Source: Vibrio sp. Isolate32
GTDB taxonomy: Bacteria > Pseudomonadota > Gammaproteobacteria > Enterobacterales > Vibrionaceae
Assembly (NCBI RefSeq): GCF_022397955.1
Contig: NZ_JAKEUQ010000015.1
Coordinates: 1 to 64,000, forward strand
Direction of reading: 5' to 3'
DNA: 64,000 bases
In this document: in pieces, positions 37,293 to 47,665 of the stretch
How the letters are laid out: every line of letters begins with the position of its first letter
Numbering within the stretch: position 1 is the first letter of the stretch
The notes under the pieces: generated by a model
What the model saw: the letters and a program-made list of their open reading frames with translations, nothing else
Told to the model about the DNA's origin: nothing
Database searches by the model: none
Made by a program: the position numbers and the translations under genes

Positions 37293-37325
37293 TTTACGGT
37301 GTACCCAAAACACGTAATTTACCCC

Positions 37326-37355
37326 AAAAAGGTCAGCACTCAGCTGACCTTTTTT
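37326..37355 (+). terminator. Terminator of hslR-hslO
   Basis: AAAAAGGTCAGC pairs with GCTGACCTTTTT around ACTCA, a 12-bp stem followed by T. Confidence 0.92.
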
Positions 37356-37439
37356 GTGATCAAAATAGCGTAAAGTCCTTGGCATCTCGTAATAAAATCA
37401 CCACTTAATTTTAATCAATTAATAATATTCTCGCCCCTA

Positions 37440-37455
37440 GCGCAAAGGTTTGCGT
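37440..37455 (+). promoter_or_regulatory. Palindromic site upstream of pckA
   Basis: CGCAAAGGTTTGCG is a 6-bp inverted repeat with a 2-base centre, about 175 bases before pckA. It resembles LacI/PurR-type operators, but the centre is GG and not the CG those proteins prefer. The protein that would bind it is unknown. Confidence 0.35.
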
Positions 37456-37495
37456 ACAGGATAGACTAGTTGGGCCAATATGTGACGAGACGCTT

Positions 37496-37525
37496 AATAC
37501 CTCATATACGGTATGAGTATTTTTT
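37496..37525 (+). terminator. Terminator-like hairpin in the pckA leader
   Basis: AATAC-TCATA (with one bulged C) pairs with TATGAGTATT around TACGG, followed by six T. It lies about 105 bases upstream of the pckA start. If the promoter is further upstream, this could act as an attenuator. If the promoter is downstream, it is only a barrier to readthrough. Confidence 0.5.
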
Positions 37526-37629
37526 GAGCTGCATCCCTGTTTCCCCCGAGTCTCGTTGCTAGCATGGTGAGCAGATAACAATAAAAAATTAATACAAAAT
37601 CCCTACAAAATATCCTATAAGGAGCACCT

Positions 37630-39255
37630 ATGACCGTTATGGAACATACTAAGGCTGCACAAATTGATCTAACTAAGCACGGACTGACTGGCGTTACTGA
37701 AGTTCTTCGTAATCCTAGCTACGAGCAGTTATTCGTTGAAGAAACACTGCCAGGTTTGGAAGGCTACGAAAAAGGCGTAGTAACGGAACTAGGCTCTGTT
37801 GCGGTTGACACTGGTATCTTTACTGGCCGCTCACCAAAAGATAAGTACATTGTTAAAGATGACACGACCCGCGATACCATGTGGTGGTCAGATCAAGGCA
37901 AAAATGACAACAAACCGATCACAACTGAAGTATGGAATGAACTGAAAGAGCTTGTGACAACTCAGCTATCTGGCAAGCGTCTGTTTGTCATTGACGGTTA
38001 TTGTGGTGCTAACCCAGATACGCGCTTAAGTGTGCGTATTATCACTGAAGTAGCGTGGCAAGCGCACTTCGTTAAGAATATGTTCATTCGTCCAACTGAC
38101 GAAGAACTAGCAACGTTCGAACCTGATTTCGTGGTAATGAATGGTGCCAAAACAACGAACCCTAACTGGGAAAAACAGGGCCTAAACTCTGAAAACTTCG
38201 TTGCTTTCAACCTAACAGAGCGCGTTCAAATCATCGGTGGTACTTGGTACGGCGGTGAGATGAAAAAGGGCATGTTCGCAATGATGAACTACCTACTTCC
38301 TCTGCAAGGTATCGCTTCAATGCACTGTAGTGCAAACGTAGGCGAGAAAGGTGATGTAGCAATCTTCTTCGGCCTATCGGGTACAGGTAAAACAACCCTA
38401 TCTACCGATCCTAAGCGTGAGCTAATCGGTGATGATGAGCACGGTTGGGACAACGACGGTATCTTCAACTTTGAAGGTGGTTGTTACGCGAAGACCATTC
38501 GTCTATCAAAAGAAGCAGAACCAGAAATCTACAATGCTATCCGCCGTGATGCACTGCTAGAAAACGTAACGGTTCGTGGCGATGGCTCTATCGATTTTGA
38601 TGACGGTTCCAAAACAGAAAACACACGTGTTTCTTACCCGATTCATCACATCGACAACATCGTTAAGCCAGTATCAAAAGCAGGTCACGCTCAAAAGGTT
38701 ATCTTCCTGACTGCTGATGCATTTGGTGTGCTGCCTCCAGTTTCTAAGCTGACTCCAGAGCAAACGAAGTATCACTTCCTATCTGGCTTCACAGCCAAAC
38801 TAGCAGGTACAGAGCGTGGTATTACTGAACCAACGCCAACGTTCTCTGCGGCATTTGGTGCGGCGTTCCTTACTCTTCACCCAACTCAGTACGCTGAAGT
38901 GCTTGTGAAGCGTATGGAAGCAGCTGGCGCTGAAGCTTACCTAGTGAACACAGGTTGGAACGGCACAGGCAAACGTATCTCAATTCAAGATACTCGTGGC
39001 ATCATCGACGCAATCCTAGATGGCTCTATCGATAAGGCTGATACTAAGGTTATCCCTATGTTCAACCTAGAAGTGCCACTAGCGCTACACGACGTTGACC
39101 CAGCGATTCTTGACCCACGCGACACGTACACTGACCCACTACAATGGGAAAGCAAAGCGAAAGATCTAGCAGAGCGCTTCATCAACAACTTTGACAAGTA
39201 CACAGACAACGCTGAAGGTAAGTCACTGGTTGCCGCTGGTCCACAACTCGACTAA
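37630..39255 (+). CDS. pckA: Phosphoenolpyruvate carboxykinase (ATP)
   Basis: PckA (541 residues) converts oxaloacetate to phosphoenolpyruvate with ATP, the first step of gluconeogenesis. The kinase-1a P-loop [11 protein letters not shown] is at 248-258. The metal and substrate motifs [12 protein letters not shown] and IGDDEHGWD are intact. AAGGAG precedes the ATG. It is monocistronic. The upstream gap (37293-37629) holds the hslO terminator, a palindrome and a terminator-like hairpin. Confidence 0.98.
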   Translation: MTVMEHTKAAQIDLTKHGLTGVTEVLRNPSYEQLFVEETLPGLEGYEKGVVTELGSVAVDTGIFTGRSPKDKYIVKDDTTRDTMWWSDQGKNDNKPITTEVWNELKELVTTQLSGKRLFVIDGYCGANPDTRLSVRIITEVAWQAHFVKNMFIRPTDEELATFEPDFVVMNGAKTTNPNWEKQGLNSENFVAFNLTERVQIIGGTWYGGEMKKGMFAMMNYLLPLQGIASMHCSANVGEKGDVAIFFGLSGTGKTTLSTDPKRELIGDDEHGWDNDGIFNFEGGCYAKTIRLSKEAEPEIYNAIRRDALLENVTVRGDGSIDFDDGSKTENTRVSYPIHHIDNIVKPVSKAGHAQKVIFLTADAFGVLPPVSKLTPEQTKYHFLSGFTAKLAGTERGITEPTPTFSAAFGAAFLTLHPTQYAEVLVKRMEAAGAEAYLVNTGWNGTGKRISIQDTRGIIDAILDGSIDKADTKVIPMFNLEVPLALHDVDPAILDPRDTYTDPLQWESKAKDLAERFINNFDKYTDNAEGKSLVAAGPQLD

Positions 39256-39317
39256 TCCAAGCATCTGCTCGGGCTAAGCCAAAAGCGAGCGCCCATTTAA
39301 AACGATATTTTTGTAGC

Positions 39318-39344
39318 AAGCCCCTCTTTTGAGGGGCTTTTTTG
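39318..39344 (+). terminator. Terminator of pckA
   Basis: AAGCCCCTC and GAGGGGCTT form a perfect 9-bp stem around TTTT with a run of T after it. Confidence 0.93.
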
Positions 39345-39408
39345 TTGATGCTTGACCCTTTTTGTTCCACTCTGTTTTAAGACTATTGAGATTTAAGGCT
39401 TTCAGGGA

Positions 39409-41379
39409 ATGAAAAAGGTATTCATGGTGTTCGGCATTGTGTTGGCTATCGCCGTTGCAGTCATCGCAGCGTTGCTATTAAGCCTGCAAACTCAATACCG
39501 CGACGATGTTGCTAACTTTTTTATCAAACATACGATTAAACAACCTGTGCTCATTGAAGATGTTCAGTATCAGGCGCCTTATCACATCACCTTAATGGGC
39601 ATCACCCAAAGCCAATCTGAAAAACAACCACCTCTGTACATCGACAAGATCGACATTTGGTTCAGCCCAGACTCTCTTCTTGAAGCTAAGCTAGTGTTGG
39701 ACTCCGTATTGATCAGCGGCCTGCAGTTAGAAGCAGACGATCTGGACATACTCACATCAGTGTTTGCCCAACCAAACATCAAGTTGCGCCAGCTGGCGAT
39801 CAATAATCTAGATTTCTCGACTTCAGACTTTAATGCACGGGGCATCGACTTTCAGATCGCCGACCCCGTGTGGGGTAACCAAAACTCACAGCTGCCTTAT
39901 GGCAAAACCCAACTTTCTGCCTCGCAGTTATATTGGCAAGGCGAAGCCTTCGATAACCTGTTGATAGACCTACATCTTAAACAGAGTGACAGCACCCTTT
40001 ATGGCGCTTCATTTGATTGGCGCGGTGCCAAGATTTCTGGGCAAGCTGAACAATATCAACATGACTGGTCGTTGGTGAATGTGACGATTGATGGTTTGCG
40101 ATTAAATGAAGAACAAGCTCAAAGCCTATTGAACAAAGAATGGGATGTGGCAGGTATTCAGATCAACCACATCAATAGCTTCGATATTCTGCGTAGCGAC
40201 GTAGAGTGGAAAGATGGTCACCTTGCAAATTTTGATGCTTCACTAGAAAACATCCAATTGCCTTTTGAACTGTGGAAGCAACAGAAAGCCATTTTCTCTC
40301 TACAAGCTGAAGGCGTCACCTTAGATAATGATCAATTCATCGACCCAAGCCTCAAGCTGAACCTAGAGTCCAACCAAATTCTGGTTGAAGACTTCTACAC
40401 ACAATTCCTGCAAGGCACTGTTCAATTAAATGGCAAAGTTACCCCTACTACCATTGATTTGGCACAACTTGATCTTCAAGGCATCAAATGGATTACCGAA
40501 AGCCAAAACAATCATCTACCCGCTGCACGCTTAATACCTTGGCTTACAGAGCTCCAGAACGTCGAAATTAGCCGACTTAACATAGAACGCACCCAACTCA
40601 TCCAACTCGCAGAGAAACCTTACTGGCAGGTATCAGGGCTGCATGCTGAAGGACATCACGTTCAACTGCTGCAAGATAGAAAGCTAGGTTTATGGCAAGG
40701 CAAATTGATGGCCAGCGCGAATGATGCTAGCTACCAAAACATTATTAGCGCTCAACCTGTGGTTGAAATGAATAGCGAGCAAGGAAAATGGACGCTGACA
40801 CGCCTATTTGTCCCCCTAAAGCACGGCTATATTGAAGCCAACGCAACACTCGACTTCAACCAAATCAGTAAGCCATGGAGCTTAGATATCTCTGCCGATG
40901 GATTACCGATAGCACCCATGTTACGGCAACTTGAACTACCGCTCGACGCAACCGGTTATGGCGAGTTTGAACTTCAAGTTGCGGGTTTATACGGCGATTC
41001 CTTAATGCTCGGCTATTCCACAACAGGTCAACTCACTGGTAGCGTTCGCCAGGGTGTGATGACCTTTAACGATACGCTTTCTGAAACCTCGACCGATAAC
41101 GTATTTGAAATCCCTGAATTCAACGCGAGTTTTGACCGCGGTCGCTTCACGCTTCAACCGATGCACATTATTGGTGCATCCGCAGCAGAGGGAGGTTCAC
41201 AGAGAGTTCAAACTTTAAATGGCGAAATGTCAGGAGAGCTCGACTTGCTAAAAGCAGAGCAACACACTCTCTCTATTTCACTATACGACCAGTGCCACCA
41301 AATATCAGGCAAGCTCACCCAAGCTGAGTATTCCAAAATTAACGACTGCCAACAAAAAAGCGCCACCCCACAAGAGTAG
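39409..41379 (+). CDS. AsmA-family protein
   Basis: This 656-residue protein has an N-terminal membrane anchor (residues 4-27) and a long beta-rich periplasmic part with repeated LDL-type strands, as in AsmA-like proteins. These are now thought to be bridge-like lipid carriers between inner and outer membranes. The AsmA C-terminal segment (SPWSLDISADGLPIAPMLRQL-type, here KPWSLDISADGLPIAPMLRQ) and a late LNGEMSGELDL are visible. It stands alone between pckA and the convergent yiiD. Which phospholipid or process it serves is unknown. Confidence 0.8.
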   Translation: MKKVFMVFGIVLAIAVAVIAALLLSLQTQYRDDVANFFIKHTIKQPVLIEDVQYQAPYHITLMGITQSQSEKQPPLYIDKIDIWFSPDSLLEAKLVLDSVLISGLQLEADDLDILTSVFAQPNIKLRQLAINNLDFSTSDFNARGIDFQIADPVWGNQNSQLPYGKTQLSASQLYWQGEAFDNLLIDLHLKQSDSTLYGASFDWRGAKISGQAEQYQHDWSLVNVTIDGLRLNEEQAQSLLNKEWDVAGIQINHINSFDILRSDVEWKDGHLANFDASLENIQLPFELWKQQKAIFSLQAEGVTLDNDQFIDPSLKLNLESNQILVEDFYTQFLQGTVQLNGKVTPTTIDLAQLDLQGIKWITESQNNHLPAARLIPWLTELQNVEISRLNIERTQLIQLAEKPYWQVSGLHAEGHHVQLLQDRKLGLWQGKLMASANDASYQNIISAQPVVEMNSEQGKWTLTRLFVPLKHGYIEANATLDFNQISKPWSLDISADGLPIAPMLRQLELPLDATGYGEFELQVAGLYGDSLMLGYSTTGQLTGSVRQGVMTFNDTLSETSTDNVFEIPEFNASFDRGRFTLQPMHIIGASAAEGGSQRVQTLNGEMSGELDLLKAEQHTLSISLYDQCHQISGKLTQAEYSKINDCQQKSATPQE

Positions 41380-41418
41380 CGCCTTCTATCTGTATCTTTA
41401 TCTGCTAGCCATTGGCAG

Positions 41419-42354
41419 CTATACGCTCACGTTGGAGTCTGTTGATAATCTCTTTTTGTAGTCAGGGATCAGCATATAGGTTCCCGTAAACTCAACCGCT
41501 TCCACATCGCCGCTGTGAATGGTCACGTGAATGATGATACGTGCCTTTCTGCCTGACGCGAGGCGGTCTAAATCACCACTGATCCCATCCAATGAAGTAG
41601 AGGCAACAGGGTTTTGCTCAACCGGATGACGATAACGAATATTACTGTCTGCCAGCACGATATCACCGGTCAGGCCACGCTCTTTCATCAGTAACCATGT
41701 CATTCCCCAACCCGTTAAGGTCGCAAGCGTAAAGGCGGAGCCTGCAAACATGGTGTTATGCGGGTTCAAGTTAGGATTCAGCTGAGCACTGCACTCAAAC
41801 TGGTAACCTGTGTATTGGTTAATCTTGATGCCCATCTTGTCACTGATCGGGATCTGATGTTCCCAGCGCTGCTGCAGCTCATTACACCACTCAGGCTTAC
41901 GCAGAACATCTGCCATTGGATCAAGGTGCTTAACCATTTGTTGGTGACGCACTGGGCCACGTTGGTCGTTAATCTCACCGCGACGTTCAAATTCATTCTT
42001 CTCATAGAATGAGATCGCATCTTCACGTGCATTACACACCAAGCGCTTAGCGCCCTCTTGGCGAGCCAGTGACTCAAGCGCGACCAAAATCAGTGAGCCC
42101 ATGCCTTTGCTACGGCGAGAGTTCTTCACCGCCATATAGCGGATCTGACCTTCGAGATCTGGGGTGACATAAAGACGACCAATCGCCATCGGTCGACCAC
42201 GACCATCAACGATCATGCGATGGTGACTCATTGGGTCATATTCATCGCGCTCAGAACCTACCGGCATTCGCCAAGGTTCACGCAACATCTGCCAACGAAA
42301 ATGGTAATACTTGTTCAGTTGATTTTCGGTGGTTGGGGTTATGAGTTTAAACAT
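41419..42354 (-). CDS. yiiD: YiiD-like fusion: GNAT acetyltransferase and hotdog thioesterase domain
   Basis: This 311-residue protein has an N-terminal GNAT domain (about 1-145; acetyl-CoA loop region RRSKGMGSLIL) fused to a C-terminal hotdog domain of the YiiD_C type (about 160-305; NPHNTMFAGSAFTLATLTGWGMTW). In E. coli the homologue (FabY) has been tied to starting fatty-acid synthesis; the Vibrio role is untested. The yihY-dtd-yiiD order is the same as in E. coli. It begins 16 bases after the dtd stop, on the same strand. Confidence 0.88.
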   Translation of the reverse strand: MFKLITPTTENQLNKYYHFRWQMLREPWRMPVGSERDEYDPMSHHRMIVDGRGRPMAIGRLYVTPDLEGQIRYMAVKNSRRSKGMGSLILVALESLARQEGAKRLVCNAREDAISFYEKNEFERRGEINDQRGPVRHQQMVKHLDPMADVLRKPEWCNELQQRWEHQIPISDKMGIKINQYTGYQFECSAQLNPNLNPHNTMFAGSAFTLATLTGWGMTWLLMKERGLTGDIVLADSNIRYRHPVEQNPVASTSLDGISGDLDRLASGRKARIIIHVTIHSGDVEAVEFTGTYMLIPDYKKRLSTDSNVSV

Positions 42355-42370
42355 GCTTATTCCTTTAAGC

Positions 42371-42805
42371 TTAAACCTGCAGCCAGAATGTTACTGGGCC
42401 ATCATTAACCAGAGACACTTTCATGTCGGCTGCAAATCGGCCACGTTCCGTTGGCAACACTGATTGACATTGGTCAGAGAAATAATTGTAAAGACGCTCT
42501 GCATCTTCTGGGTGAGCGCCACGAGAAAAGCCAGCTCGTGTGCCTTTTTTGGTATCGGCTGGTAGTGTGAATTGAGAAACCACTAACACCTTACCATTCA
42601 CCTGCTTCACGTTGAGGTTCATTTTATCGTCTTCATCTCCAAAGACACGATAAGTCGTCACTCGTTCCATCAAACGTTTCGCTTTGGCTTCGTCATCACC
42701 TTTTTCTACGCCTAATAGTACTAATAAGCCTTGATCAATCTCACCAACTACTTCGCCATCAACACGGACGGCAGCTTCACTTACTCTCTGAATCAGTGCT
42801 ATCAC
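42371..42805 (-). CDS. dtd: D-aminoacyl-tRNA deacylase
   Basis: Dtd (144 residues) hydrolyses D-aminoacyl-tRNAs, keeping D-amino acids out of proteins. The conserved [18 protein letters not shown] motif and the NDGPVTFWL cross-subunit motif are present. The start is GTG at 42803-42805 with AAGGA eight bases before it. The gene begins inside the 3' end of yihY (29-base overlap), so translation is probably coupled. Confidence 0.96.
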   Translation of the reverse strand: MIALIQRVSEAAVRVDGEVVGEIDQGLLVLLGVEKGDDEAKAKRLMERVTTYRVFGDEDDKMNLNVKQVNGKVLVVSQFTLPADTKKGTRAGFSRGAHPEDAERLYNYFSDQCQSVLPTERGRFAADMKVSLVNDGPVTFWLQV

Positions 42806-43721
42806 TGTTGTTTCCTTGCTCTGTGATTTTGTTGTTATCCGTGGAGTGTACCATTATTTCTTGCGTCTCACTCCACTCTTCCTGCTCACCAAGCGCGGCT
42901 GTCACCTCAGCGCCCACCAGCACGATCAACCAACACAAATACACCCAGACAAACAAAATGGGAATTGCCGCTAATGCGCCATATATCAGTTGATATGAGG
43001 GGAACTGAGTGATGTAGGCCGCGAAGCCTTTTTTACTGAGTTCAAACAACAACGCCGCAACCAAAGAGCCAGCTGCCGCATGAGAGAAATGGATTTTCTT
43101 ATTGGGTACCAATAGGTATAAACCAAAGAACGCAAAGAAAGAGAGAATCAGAGGCAGTTTGCGAATCAGAGTATTAAAGGCACCAGACACCACTTCGTTT
43201 TGTAGCAAGCTTAATGATGTCACATATGAGGTAGCTGCAATGCTCGCTCCAACCAAAATTGGCCCGAGAGTGAGCACCATCCAGTACATCGAGAAAGACA
43301 ATACTGCACGTCGCTTCTCGGTCACACGCCAGATATAGTTTAAGTTCTTATCGATATTAGAGATCAGCATCAGCGCAGCGATAAATAAGAACACACTACC
43401 AACCGCCGTCATTTTGCCCGTGTTGGCGACAAACTCTAACAAGGCACCATGCACCGCATCCCCTGACGCAGGAACAAAGTTAGTAATGATGAAGTTTTGA
43501 ATCACGATACCCACATCCGCGAACACGGAAAATGATGACAAGATAGAGAGCAAAACCGTCAACATGGGTACGATTGAAAGTAAGGTAATGTACGCCAAAT
43601 AGCCCGCATTCACATTGACTCGATCATGCGTCATACGCGCTAAGAGGTAGCGAAAATACTGGATACTAAGTATGCCGACCTTTGTTATCTTCAACTTGTA
43701 TCTCCCTGGTAACTCGTTCAT
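42777..43721 (-). CDS. yihY: YihY/BrkB-family inner-membrane protein
   Basis: This 314-residue protein has about six membrane helices and the family segments [21 protein letters not shown] and FKxVPNxxI-like [20 protein letters not shown]. It was once named RNase BN, but that activity belongs to another gene; the function is unresolved. A C-terminal hydrophilic S/D/N-rich tail of about 30 residues overlaps the dtd start. It is the first gene of yihY-dtd-yiiD. Confidence 0.9.
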   Translation of the reverse strand: MNELPGRYKLKITKVGILSIQYFRYLLARMTHDRVNVNAGYLAYITLLSIVPMLTVLLSILSSFSVFADVGIVIQNFIITNFVPASGDAVHGALLEFVANTGKMTAVGSVFLFIAALMLISNIDKNLNYIWRVTEKRRAVLSFSMYWMVLTLGPILVGASIAATSYVTSLSLLQNEVVSGAFNTLIRKLPLILSFFAFFGLYLLVPNKKIHFSHAAAGSLVAALLFELSKKGFAAYITQFPSYQLIYGALAAIPILFVWVYLCWLIVLVGAEVTAALGEQEEWSETQEIMVHSTDNNKITEQGNNSDSTDSESK

Positions 43722-43926
43722 AGTCCTAATTATTATTCCGATATATCAATCACAGTGAATAAATGTTCAAAAATAGCGTAGGAAAAAGGCTTGAGAACAA
43801 GGCAGAGTTTTTTGATAAGTAGTTATTCTACAATCAAAAATTCTAACGCCGTTATCGAGGATTTTAACAAGCTAGGTTGAGCGGTTATTTACTACGATTG
43901 ATATTATTTAACTATAGGAAACAAGG

Positions 43927-44568
43927 ATGCCTTATTTAATAGTTATAGTCCTCTCTATTTTTACTCTTACTGGATGCCAATCCGCTTATTACTCTGCAAT
44001 GGAGCAAGTGGGCTATCACAAACGTGACATCATGGTCGACAGAGTAGAAGATGCAAAAGAGTCGCAGCAGGATGCTCAGGAAGAGTTTACCAGCGCACTG
44101 GAAGCACTCAGCAGCCTGACTAATTTCAGTGGCGGCGACCTAGAAGACATGTACAACAAGATAAACGATAAATACCAAGACAGCGAAAAAGCGGCGCAAA
44201 ATGTGAGTGACCGAATCGCTGCGATCGAAGATGTGTCTGATGCGCTGTTTGAAGAGTGGCAAGCCGAGCTCGATCTCTACACCAGTGATTCCCTACGTCG
44301 TTCGAGTGAGCAAAAACTGCGTGAAACGAAATCGTCTTATCAAACCATGCTGTCAGCCATGAAGCGCGCTGAGAAGAAGATGGATCCAGTACTCAATACC
44401 CTTCGCGACAACACCCTTTATTTGAAACACAACCTCAATGCGAGTGCAGTTGGTTCACTGCAAAGTGAGTTTATGAGTCTAGAAAAAGACATCGCATACG
44501 CGATCAAACAGATGAATGCAGCGATTGCCGAGTCGGATAAGTTCCTTGCTCGGCTAAATCGGAAGTAA
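43927..44568 (+). CDS. DUF2959 lipoprotein
   Basis: This 213-residue protein has a lipoprotein signal ending in LTGC (C at residue 17), after which it is nearly all helical and rich in E, K, Q and D. Long coiled-coil segments probably run from about residues 40 to 210. AQEEFTSALEALSSLTNFSGGDLEDMY-type sequence identifies the DUF2959 family, whose function is unknown. The residue after the cysteine is Q, so outer-membrane sorting is likely. It is followed after 31 bases by a small ATPase gene. Confidence 0.82.
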   Translation: MPYLIVIVLSIFTLTGCQSAYYSAMEQVGYHKRDIMVDRVEDAKESQQDAQEEFTSALEALSSLTNFSGGDLEDMYNKINDKYQDSEKAAQNVSDRIAAIEDVSDALFEEWQAELDLYTSDSLRRSSEQKLRETKSSYQTMLSAMKRAEKKMDPVLNTLRDNTLYLKHNLNASAVGSLQSEFMSLEKDIAYAIKQMNAAIAESDKFLARLNRK

Positions 44569-44599
44569 CGCCTGAAAAGACAACACAAGATAAGCCCGT

Positions 44600-45130
44600 A
44601 TGAACCCAATCATTATAACTGGCGGCCCTGGCGCCGGAAAAACCACACTGATTAATGCGTTGGCTGATGCGGGTTGCCTCACCTTCGCCGAGTCCTCTCG
44701 CCAGTTAATAGAACAGCAAAGTCAGATTGAAGGCGGTATCTTACCTTGGGTAGACCTTCCCGGTTTTGCTGAGCTTTGTCTAGGTGTGATGGACGAGCAA
44801 AAAGACCAAGCCAATCAACATCCGATTGCCTTTCTCGATCGCGCTATTCCGGACATTTGTGGCTATTTGGCTCAGGCTAACCTAGAGATCAATGCGACCT
44901 ACCGAGAGGCAAGCCAAGGTTACCACTCTCAAGTATTATTCTGTCGCCCCGAGGTTTCGATCTATGTTCAAGATGAAGTGCGCCCTTACCCATTTGAAGA
45001 AGCGTTAGAGATTCACCACGCGCTGGTGAGAGTCTATCAAGAGCTGGGTTATGATGTGGTTGAGGTACCGTTTATGTCGGTGGAAGAACGAGTTCAATTC
45101 GTTGAAAACCAACTAAGTATCAGCAGCTAG
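44600..45130 (+). CDS. Small P-loop ATPase (AAA_28-like)
   Basis: This 176-residue cytosolic protein opens with a Walker A motif (GGPGAGKTT, residues 8-16) and has FLDRAIPD as a likely Walker B/metal site. It resembles AAA_28 or nucleotide-kinase-like P-loop proteins of unknown substrate. No membrane segment is seen. It is probably co-transcribed with the DUF2959 lipoprotein. Whether the two work together is not known. Confidence 0.8.
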   Translation: MNPIIITGGPGAGKTTLINALADAGCLTFAESSRQLIEQQSQIEGGILPWVDLPGFAELCLGVMDEQKDQANQHPIAFLDRAIPDICGYLAQANLEINATYREASQGYHSQVLFCRPEVSIYVQDEVRPYPFEEALEIHHALVRVYQELGYDVVEVPFMSVEERVQFVENQLSISS

Positions 45131-45137
45131 ATTCCTG

Positions 45138-45182
45138 ATATCTACTCATCGATTCTGGAATGACGACTCGATGAGTAGATAT
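45138..45182. repeat. 15-bp perfect inverted repeat (REP-like) after the ATPase gene
   Basis: ATATCTACTCATCGA (45138-45152) and TCGATGAGTAGATAT (45168-45182) are exact complements around a 15-base loop that contains GGAATGACGA. It starts eight bases after the ATPase stop and has no T tail, so it looks like a mobile-type intergenic palindrome and not a classic terminator. Confidence 0.65.
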
Positions 45183-45229
45183 GGATAAAAGACAACGAGT
45201 ATCGAAGATACCCACCCTCTTAGTATCTG

Positions 45230-45290
45230 GTTATCTCCAATCTAAACACGCTCTTCGTATCCCGCATCCCGTTTACTCGAATCTAAACAA
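45230..45290. repeat. Second copy of the CTTCGNATCNCG dispersed repeat
   Basis: CTCTTCGTATCCCGCATCCC and following GTTTACTCG at 45251-45279 match the words found at 6755-6790 after spoT, in a changed order. TCTAAAC flanks it on both sides (45241-45247 and 45281-45287), which could be a short direct repeat. Confidence 0.5.
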
Positions 45291-45294
45291 ACCA

Positions 45295-45334
45295 AAAAAC
45301 AAAAGCCCTGAGCAGCTAGGCTACTCAGGGCTTT
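45295..45334 (-). terminator. Terminator of typA
   Basis: AAAGCCCTGAG and CTCAGGGCTTT form an 11-bp stem with an 11-base loop; on the minus strand it runs into TTTTGTTTTTTGG. It lies 54 bases after the typA stop. Confidence 0.88.
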
Positions 45335-45387
45335 CTTACTTATTCTAAAACGTCTTGCTTGTTAGCTAGAAGCTAGTCAGCTGGCAA

Positions 45388-47223
45388 TTAAGCTTTAGCT
45401 GGACGTGCTGCACGCTTACGTTCGTTTTCAGTAAGAAGCTTCTTACGGATACGAATGCTTACTGGCGTTACTTCTACTAGTTCGTCTTCGTCAATGAACT
45501 CAAGAGCTTGCTCTAGAGTGTGGCGGATAGGTGGCGAAAGAACCTGTGCTTCATCAGTACCAGATGCACGAACGTTCGTTAGCTGCTTACCTTTCAGACA
45601 GTTAACTGTTAGGTCGTTTGAACGATTATGAATACCGATGATTTGACCTTCGTATACTTCATCCGCGTGCTCAGCAAATAGACGACCACGTTCTTGTAGG
45701 TTGAATAGTGCGTAAGTCAGAGCTTTACCAGTTGCGTTCGAGATTAGAACACCGTTGTTACGTTGACCAATTACGCCGCCTTTGTGAGGACCGTAGTGAT
45801 CAAATGAGTGGTAAAGAAGACCAGAACCAGACGTTAGAGTTAGGAACTCAGTTTGGAAACCGATAAGACCACGAGAAGGCATCATGAAGTCCATGCGAAC
45901 ACGGCCTTTGCCATCTGGAGACATATCAGTTAGCTCACCTTTACGTAGGCCGATGTTTTCCATGATGCCACCTTGGTGCTCTTCAAGCACGTCGATAGTC
46001 ACAGTTTCAAACGGTTCAGTTAGGTTGCCATCTTCGTCTTTCTTGATGATAACTTCTGGACGAGATACAGCTAGCTCGAAGCCTTCACGACGCATGTTTT
46101 CGATCAGGATCGATAGGTGAAGTTCACCACGACCTGAAACACGGAAACGATCTGGGTTATCAGTTTCTTCAACACGTAGTGCAACGTTGTGTACTAGTTC
46201 TTTCTCTAGACGCTCAAGGATGTTACGTGAAGTAACGAACTTACCTTCTTTACCCGCGAACGGAGAAGTGTTTACTTGGAACGTCATTGTTACTGTTGGT
46301 TCGTCAACAGAAAGCGGAGTCATTGCATCAACGTTGTTTACGTCACAGATAGTGTCTGAAATTTTCAGCTCACCAAGACCTGTGATTGCAATGATGTCGC
46401 CAGCGTTAGCTTGCTCAACTTCGTGACGGTCAAGACCTAGGTAACCAAGAACTGTGCCTACTTTACCGTTACGTTTTTTGCCTTCTGCATTTACGATAGT
46501 TACTTGTTGGTTTGGTTTAACAGAACCACGAGTAACACGAGCAACACCGATAACACCTACGTAAGAGCTGTAATCAAGTTGCGAAATTTGCATTTGTAGT
46601 GGACCGTCAAGGTCAACTGCAGGCGCGTCTACTGTATCAACAACAGCTTGGAACAATGGTTCCATGTTCTCGCCAGTTTCGCCTTCAGTCATTGTTGCCC
46701 AACCGTTTAGAGCTGAAGCGTAAACAACTGTGAAGTCTAGTTGCTCATCAGTAGCACCTAGGTTGTCGAAAAGGTCGAATACTTGATCCATAACCCAATC
46801 AGGACGAGCGCCTGGACGGTCAATCTTGTTGATTACAACGATTGGCTTAAGACCGTGTGCGAATGCTTTTTGCGTTACGAAACGAGTTTGAGGCATTGGG
46901 CCATCAACTGCGTCAACGATAAGCAGAACAGAGTCAACCATAGACATGATACGTTCAACTTCACCACCGAAGTCCGCGTGTCCCGGGGTATCTACGATGT
47001 TGATGCGGTAATCATTCCAGTTGATTGCTGTGTTCTTAGCAAGAATGGTAATGCCACGCTCTTTTTCGATGTCATTCGAATCCATGACACGCTCTTCAGC
47101 TTCACCACGAGACTCAAGAGTGCCTGACTGTTGTAGCAGTTTATCAACCAAAGTCGTTTTACCGTGGTCAACGTGCGCGATGATCGCGATATTTCTTAAC
47201 TTATCAATCTGTGGAGTAGACAT
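45388..47223 (-). CDS. typA: Translational GTPase TypA/BipA
   Basis: BipA (611 residues) is an EF-G-like ribosomal GTPase important for growth at low temperature and for ribosome assembly. G1 is AHVDHGKTT, then [10 protein letters not shown] and [10 protein letters not shown]. Domain V and the BipA-specific C-terminal domain follow ([19 protein letters not shown] in domain II). A GTG five codons upstream is open, but the ATG at 47221-47223 gives the family N-terminus [13 protein letters not shown]. It is divergent from glnA, as in E. coli. Confidence 0.97.
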   Translation of the reverse strand: MSTPQIDKLRNIAIIAHVDHGKTTLVDKLLQQSGTLESRGEAEERVMDSNDIEKERGITILAKNTAINWNDYRINIVDTPGHADFGGEVERIMSMVDSVLLIVDAVDGPMPQTRFVTQKAFAHGLKPIVVINKIDRPGARPDWVMDQVFDLFDNLGATDEQLDFTVVYASALNGWATMTEGETGENMEPLFQAVVDTVDAPAVDLDGPLQMQISQLDYSSYVGVIGVARVTRGSVKPNQQVTIVNAEGKKRNGKVGTVLGYLGLDRHEVEQANAGDIIAITGLGELKISDTICDVNNVDAMTPLSVDEPTVTMTFQVNTSPFAGKEGKFVTSRNILERLEKELVHNVALRVEETDNPDRFRVSGRGELHLSILIENMRREGFELAVSRPEVIIKKDEDGNLTEPFETVTIDVLEEHQGGIMENIGLRKGELTDMSPDGKGRVRMDFMMPSRGLIGFQTEFLTLTSGSGLLYHSFDHYGPHKGGVIGQRNNGVLISNATGKALTYALFNLQERGRLFAEHADEVYEGQIIGIHNRSNDLTVNCLKGKQLTNVRASGTDEAQVLSPPIRHTLEQALEFIDEDELVEVTPVSIRIRKKLLTENERKRAARPAKA

Positions 47224-47536
47224 GGATTCTCGATTCACTCATAAAAGTAGCCGTCACTTATCTCAAAAGTTTGGATAATAACCGCTAGCTTGATTTAAAA
47301 AACGGTCAATAATATACCAGATTCTAGACAAAAACCCAGAAATATGTGATCTGAACCAAGGCTTTTTTCTTTATTGTCGATTCATATCCGCTTAACTTTG
47401 ATTCAGTACAGTGTTGAGCAGCCAAATTCGTAGGACTCTAAAAAGTATCACCTGCGAGTGGCGAGCCAAATCTCCCGCAAATTAACAAAAGTGGATTGAC
47501 AACTTAGGCAATTCATTGCTGAATGGTGCTCGCTTA

Positions 47537-47603
47537 TGTCTCATATTGGTGCACAGACAAACGATTGCACCAACAAGGTGCAGCTAAAGATCATTTTGGT
47601 GCA
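47537..47603 (+). promoter_or_regulatory. NtrC enhancer array upstream of glnA
   Basis: The best site, TGCACCAACAAGGTGCA at 47566-47582, matches the NtrC dyad on both arms. Two partial sites flank it: one ending TTGGTGCA at 47537-47553, and one ending TTGGTGCA at 47587-47603. Centres are about 29 and 21 bases apart, near whole helical turns. A further half-site GAATGGTGCT lies at 47521-47530. They sit 100-150 bases before the expected sigma-54 start, the usual enhancer distance. Confidence 0.85.
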
Positions 47604-47665
47604 AAAAGCAGATTGAGCAAAACTTAAAAACAGTTAAATAATTGAAATTAATGGAATAATTTTTT

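Noticed and set aside
47496..47524. Sigma-70 promoter upstream of the glnA NtrC sites
   Set aside because: TTGACA is perfect but the -10 at 17-base spacing is CTGAAT, too weak to annotate as a separate feature.
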